NCBI GenBank assembly: GCA_937873285.1
Contig: CALMNV010000298.1
Span: 1-7,920 of the forward strand
Direction: 5' to 3'
DNA: 7,920 nt
DNA from: an uncultured Intrasporangium sp.
GTDB taxonomy: Bacteria; Actinomycetota; Actinomycetes; Actinomycetales; Dermatophilaceae
Below the pieces are notes generated by a model. That model searched no databases. It saw only the letters and a list, made by a program, of their open reading frames with translations, and was not told the DNA's origin. The position numbers and the translations under genes are program-made. This document shows, in pieces, positions 5,102-7,920 of the stretch (positions are counted from its first letter, which is position 1; each line of letters opens with the position of its first letter).

Positions 5102-6006
5102 CCACCACCTCGCACGCGCACCGCGTCGCGGTCGCCGACCTCACCGAGACGAGGGTGCGCCAGCCCACCCGGATCACCGCCGCCTGGGCGGAGCGTCAGC
5201 GCCGCCCGCTCGTGGAGCAGGACGGTCGCCTGCTCGTCGTGGCGGCGGACCATCCCGCCCGAGGGGCGCTCGGGGTGCGGGGGCACCGCTCCGCCATGGC
5301 CAGCCGCACCGACCTGCTCGAGCGCCTCGTCACCGCCCTCGAGCGCCCCGGTGTCGACGGTGTGCTCGGCACGCCGGACGTCCTCGACGACCTGCTCCTG
5401 CTCGGCGCCCTCGAGGGCAAGCTCGCCATCGGCTCGATGAACCGCGGCGGGGTGCAGGGCGCCTCCTTCGAGCTCGACGACCGCTTCACGGCATACAACG
5501 CGGACGAGATCGCGGCCCGCGGCCTCGACGGGGGCAAGATGCTCACCCGCATCTGCCTGGCCGACCCGGGCACCGCCAGCACGCTGGAGGCCAGTGCCCG
5601 CGCGGTGAGCCAGCTCGCTGCGCACGGCATCATGGCGATGGTCGAGCCGTTCATGTCGGTCTGGGACGACGGCCGGGTGCTCAACCTGCTCGACCCAGAC
5701 TCGACGATCCGGTCGGTCGCGATCGCGGCGGGTCTTGGGGCGTCGAGCGCGCACACCTGGCTCAAGCTGCCCGTCGTCGACGAGCTCGACCGGGTCATGG
5801 ACGCGACCACCCTGCCGACGCTCCTCCTCGGCGGTGACCCCACCGGGCACCCCGACGACACGTATGCCGCGTGGCGCCGGGCCCTGTCCCTGCCCGCGGT
5901 GCGCGGCCTCGTCGTCGGACGGGCGCTGCTCTATCCGCCTGACGGGGACGTGGCCTCGGCTGTCGACATCGCGGCCGGGCTCGTGCACGGGGGCGGGATC
6001 GCGTGA
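5098..6006 (+). CDS. Cgl0159-family (beta/alpha)8-fold protein, putative class I aldolase of the iol pathway
   Basis: 302 aa, recognised as the TIM-barrel family named after C. glutamicum Cgl0159, a gene found between iolC and the other iol genes there. The layout resembles DhnA/FbaB/LacD class I aldolases: LLVVAADHPARG (45-56, early strand with Asp51), LDGGKMLTRI (143-152, Lys147), IMAMVEPFM (178-186), TWLKLPVV (220-227) with Lys223 where those enzymes have the Schiff-base lysine, and a late Gly-rich strand-loop LLLGGDPTG plus RGLVVGRALLYP (phosphate-site-like). No zinc-binding histidine set of class II enzymes such as IolJ is evident. I infer it may cleave 6-phospho-5-dehydro-2-deoxygluconate to DHAP and malonate semialdehyde. 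ATGA overlap with iolC, GAGGAG upstream, GTGA overlap with iolB. Family assignment is firm; the reaction is a hypothesis. Confidence 0.85.
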   Translation: MTTTSHAHRVAVADLTETRVRQPTRITAAWAERQRRPLVEQDGRLLVVAADHPARGALGVRGHRSAMASRTDLLERLVTALERPGVDGVLGTPDVLDDLLLLGALEGKLAIGSMNRGGVQGASFELDDRFTAYNADEIAARGLDGGKMLTRICLADPGTASTLEASARAVSQLAAHGIMAMVEPFMSVWDDGRVLNLLDPDSTIRSVAIAAGLGASSAHTWLKLPVVDELDRVMDATTLPTLLLGGDPTGHPDDTYAAWRRALSLPAVRGLVVGRALLYPPDGDVASAVDIAAGLVHGGGIA

Positions 6007-6974
6007 CCGACACCGCCCGCTGGGTGCGCCCGCACGGCGCCGCGAGCACCGGAGACTGGGCCACCGTGATCGACGACACCGTCGCCGGCTGGTCCCACAC
6101 GAGCCTGCATGTCGCCGACCTCACGCCCGGTGCCAGTCGGTCGCTGGCGGCCGGCGCGCAGGAGCGCGTCGTCGTGCCCCTCCGCGGCTCGGTCACCGTC
6201 ACCGCGCTCGACGCGCACGGCACGCAGCACGAGGCTCGGCTGGCGGGACGGTCCTCGGTGTTCGCGGGCCCCACCGACGTCGCCTGGGCGTCTCGCGGCT
6301 GCGCCGTGACGGTTCGCGCCGATGACGGCCCGGCCACGGTGGCCGTCTGCGGGGCGCGAGTGGCCGCCGAGAGGGAGGCCCACACGTCCGTGTTCCGGCA
6401 CGTCGCGGTGTCGGACGTGCCCGTCGAGCTGCGCGGCGCCGGCAGCGCGTCGCGGGAGGTGCGCAACTTCGGCACACCGGGGGTCCTCGACGAGGCCGAC
6501 TCGATCATCGCGTGCGAGGTGCTCACCCCGGCGGGCAACTGGAGCTCCTACCCCCCGCACAAGCACGACGAGGAGCGGCCCGGTGTGGAGACCGAGCTGG
6601 AGGAGATCTACTACTTCCAGGTGCAGGCGACCGGCCACGGGGCCGGTGGTCAGGGCGACCCCGGTCATGCGGAGGACGGAGCGGGGGGCGGCGCCCCCCG
6701 TGGGTTGGGTTACCTGCGCGTCTACGGCACCGCCGAGCGCCCGATCGACGTCCTCGCCGAGGTGCGCTCCGGTGACGTGGTGCTCGTGCCGCACGGCTGG
6801 CACGGCCCGGCCATGGCGCCGCCCGGCTACGACCTCTACTACCTCAACGTCATGGCCGGGCCGGGCCCGGAGCGCGCCTGGCTCATCTGCGACGATCCGG
6901 CGCACGGCTGGGTGCGCGACACCTGGCCGACGCAGCCGTTCGACCCGCGACTCGCACGAGGAGGCCAACGATGA
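6003..6974 (+). CDS. iolB: 5-deoxy-glucuronate isomerase (IolB)
   Basis: 323 aa bicupin that converts 5-deoxy-D-glucuronate to 2-deoxy-5-keto-D-gluconate, the IolC substrate. Family core: LTPAGNWSSYPPHKHDEE (174-191), ETELEEIYYF (196-205), VLVPHGWHGP (260-269), GYDLYYLNVMAG (275-286) and RAWLICDDPAHGWVRDTW (291-308). Likely metal ligands are His186, His188, Glu200 and a His of the HGWH motif. It is some 20-30 residues longer than typical members because of a Gly-rich insert at about 209-235, exactly where relatives have a short turn before the G-x-RVY strand. The GTG start overlaps the upstream stop as GTGA; the stop overlaps iolD as ATGA. Confidence 0.95.
   Translation: MTDTARWVRPHGAASTGDWATVIDDTVAGWSHTSLHVADLTPGASRSLAAGAQERVVVPLRGSVTVTALDAHGTQHEARLAGRSSVFAGPTDVAWASRGCAVTVRADDGPATVAVCGARVAAEREAHTSVFRHVAVSDVPVELRGAGSASREVRNFGTPGVLDEADSIIACEVLTPAGNWSSYPPHKHDEERPGVETELEEIYYFQVQATGHGAGGQGDPGHAEDGAGGGAPRGLGYLRVYGTAERPIDVLAEVRSGDVVLVPHGWHGPAMAPPGYDLYYLNVMAGPGPERAWLICDDPAHGWVRDTWPTQPFDPRLARGGQR
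6682..6700 (+). repeat. G/C-tract inverted repeat inside iolB
   Basis: CGGGGGGC (6682-6689) and GCCCCCCG (6693-6700) are perfect 8-bp arms with a 3-base loop. It encodes part of the Gly-rich insert of IolB (GAGGGAPRG region). It may be a remnant of a small palindromic insertion or a polymerase-slippage expansion. Confidence 0.6.
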
Positions 6975-7920
6975 CCGACAGCAACCAGACCCTGCGTCTG
7001 ACCGTGGCGCAGGCCGTGGTGCGCTTCCTCGCCAACCAGTGGAGCGAGCGCGACGGCCATCGCCAGAAGCTGATCGCCGGGTGCTTCGGCATCTTCGGCC
7101 ACGGCAACGTCGCCGGCATCGGCCAGGCGCTGCTGCAGAACGAGCTGGCCTCTGCCGCAGGGCAGTCCGCCGAGCATTTGCCCTACGTGCTGGCGCGAAA
7201 CGAGCAGGCGATGGTGCACACGTCCGTGGCCTACGCCCGTCAGAAGGACCGCCTCCAGACGTGGGCGTGCACCGCCTCGGTCGGGCCCGGCTCGACGAAC
7301 ATGCTCACCGGAGCGGCCCTCGCCACGGTCAACCGGATCCCCGTGCTGCTGCTGCCCTCCGGCACCTTCGCCACACGCGCCTCCGCGCCGGTGCTCCAGG
7401 AGCTGGAGACGCCGTATGCCGGGGACGTGACGGTCAACGACGCGTTCCGGCCGCTGTCCCGCTTCTTCGACCGGGTCGACCGGCCCGAGCAGCTCCCTGC
7501 GGCGCTGCTCGGGGCCATGCGGGTGCTCACGGACCCGGTCGAGACCGGTGCCGTCACCGTCGCGCTGCCCCAGGACGTGCAGGCCGAGGCCTTCGACTGG
7601 CCGGTCGAGCTGTTCGCGCCGCGGGTGTGGCGTGTGCCGCGGCCGGTGCCCGAGGCGGTGGACATCGCGGATGCCGCCGAGCTCGTCCGCGCCGCGAAGC
7701 GCCCGCTCATCGTCGCCGGAGGGGGCGTGCACTACTCCGGCGCCGAGGACGCGCTGCGGGCGCTGTGCGAGCAGACCGGCATACCGGTAGGGGAGAGCCA
7801 GGCCGGCAAGGGCTCCCTGCCGCACGGGCACCCCCAGGCGATGGGGGCCGTCGGCTCCACCGGGACGACGGCGGCGAACGCCCTCGCCGCTGACGCCGAC
7901 CTCGTCATCGGCGTGGGCAC
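6971..7920 (+). CDS. iolD: 3D-(3,5/4)-trihydroxycyclohexane-1,2-dione acylhydrolase (IolD), N-terminal half
   Basis: Partial gene cut by the right edge: 316 codons of an expected 620-650. IolD is a thiamine-diphosphate enzyme that hydrolytically opens the ring of the trihydroxycyclohexanedione to 5-deoxy-glucuronate. It reads MTDSNQTLRLTVAQAVVRFL, then AGCFGIFGHGNVAGIGQAL (37-54), LARNEQAMVHTSVAYARQ (74-91) with Glu78 as the expected ThDP-activating glutamate, and TASVGPGSTNMLTGAALAT (101-119); these are hallmarks of the pyrimidine-binding domain in IolD. From about residue 235 the central domain begins (RPLIVAGGGVHYSGAEDALR). ATG 6971 has GAGGAGG 7 bases upstream and overlaps the iolB stop. 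The ThDP diphosphate-binding motif lies beyond the window. Confidence 0.95.
   Translation, partial: MTDSNQTLRLTVAQAVVRFLANQWSERDGHRQKLIAGCFGIFGHGNVAGIGQALLQNELASAAGQSAEHLPYVLARNEQAMVHTSVAYARQKDRLQTWACTASVGPGSTNMLTGAALATVNRIPVLLLPSGTFATRASAPVLQELETPYAGDVTVNDAFRPLSRFFDRVDRPEQLPAALLGAMRVLTDPVETGAVTVALPQDVQAEAFDWPVELFAPRVWRVPRPVPEAVDIADAAELVRAAKRPLIVAGGGVHYSGAEDALRALCEQTGIPVGESQAGKGSLPHGHPQAMGAVGSTGTTAANALAADADLVIGVG

Noticed and set aside
6322..7893. 523-codon plus-strand frame across iolB and iolD
   Set aside because: It is out of frame with the conserved IolB and IolD proteins; Arg/Ala/Pro-rich with no motif.
1..7920. tRNA, rRNA, CRISPR array, transposase or phage attachment site
   Set aside because: No cloverleaf, regularly spaced repeats, transposase motifs or flanking terminal repeats were seen; the content is a coherent metabolic locus.

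Overview
The window is very GC-rich, with strongly G/C-biased third codon positions, GTG starts, clear Shine-Dalgarno sequences and 4-base gene overlaps. It reads as a chromosomal segment of a high-GC actinobacterium. The protein styles would fit Micrococcales (an Intrasporangiaceae-like genus is my guess), but nothing here fixes the genus. The locus is a myo-inositol (iol) uptake and catabolism cluster built as two divergent transcription units around a roughly 480-base control region.

Left half, minus strand, read from about 3524 down to 149: a lipoprotein sugar-binding protein, an RbsC-type permease, a single-domain ABC ATPase and a UspA-like protein. This makes a complete ABC sugar importer plus a stress-type accessory protein. 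At the extreme left edge, also on the minus strand, are the first 27 or so codons of a GntR-family regulator, a candidate IolR, cut by the window.

Middle, 3525-4007: no convincing gene. It holds an AT-richer island (3874-3923) flanked by mirror-image CTGTCAAG/CTTGACAG sequences, which carry a TTGACA -35 hexamer on each strand. Between them are two 10-base sites that match, 9/10 and 10/10, the IolR operator consensus I recall from Corynebacterium glutamicum. The SBP side appears to have a leader of about 320 nt with at least one strong hairpin. The other side has a short leader and then a 28-codon leader ORF that overlaps the iolC start.

Right half, plus strand, from 4008: leader ORF, iolC (5-dehydro-2-deoxygluconokinase), a Cgl0159-family (beta/alpha)8 protein that looks like a class I aldolase, iolB (5-deoxy-glucuronate isomerase, with an unusual Gly-rich insert) and the first half of iolD (ThDP-dependent trihydroxycyclohexanedione hydrolase), cut by the right edge. 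Every junction in this unit is a 4-base ATGA/GTGA overlap, so the genes are probably one translationally coupled operon.

Inferred working: the ABC importer brings in inositol. After oxidation and dehydration by enzymes not in this window (IolG, IolE), IolD opens the ring, IolB isomerises the product, IolC phosphorylates it, and the TIM-barrel protein may do the aldol cleavage done by IolJ elsewhere. The GntR protein would repress both units from the shared control region. The most interesting points are the putative aldolase, the coupled leader ORF, the paired operator sites, the perfect 15-bp hairpin between SBP and permease genes, and the IolB insert.
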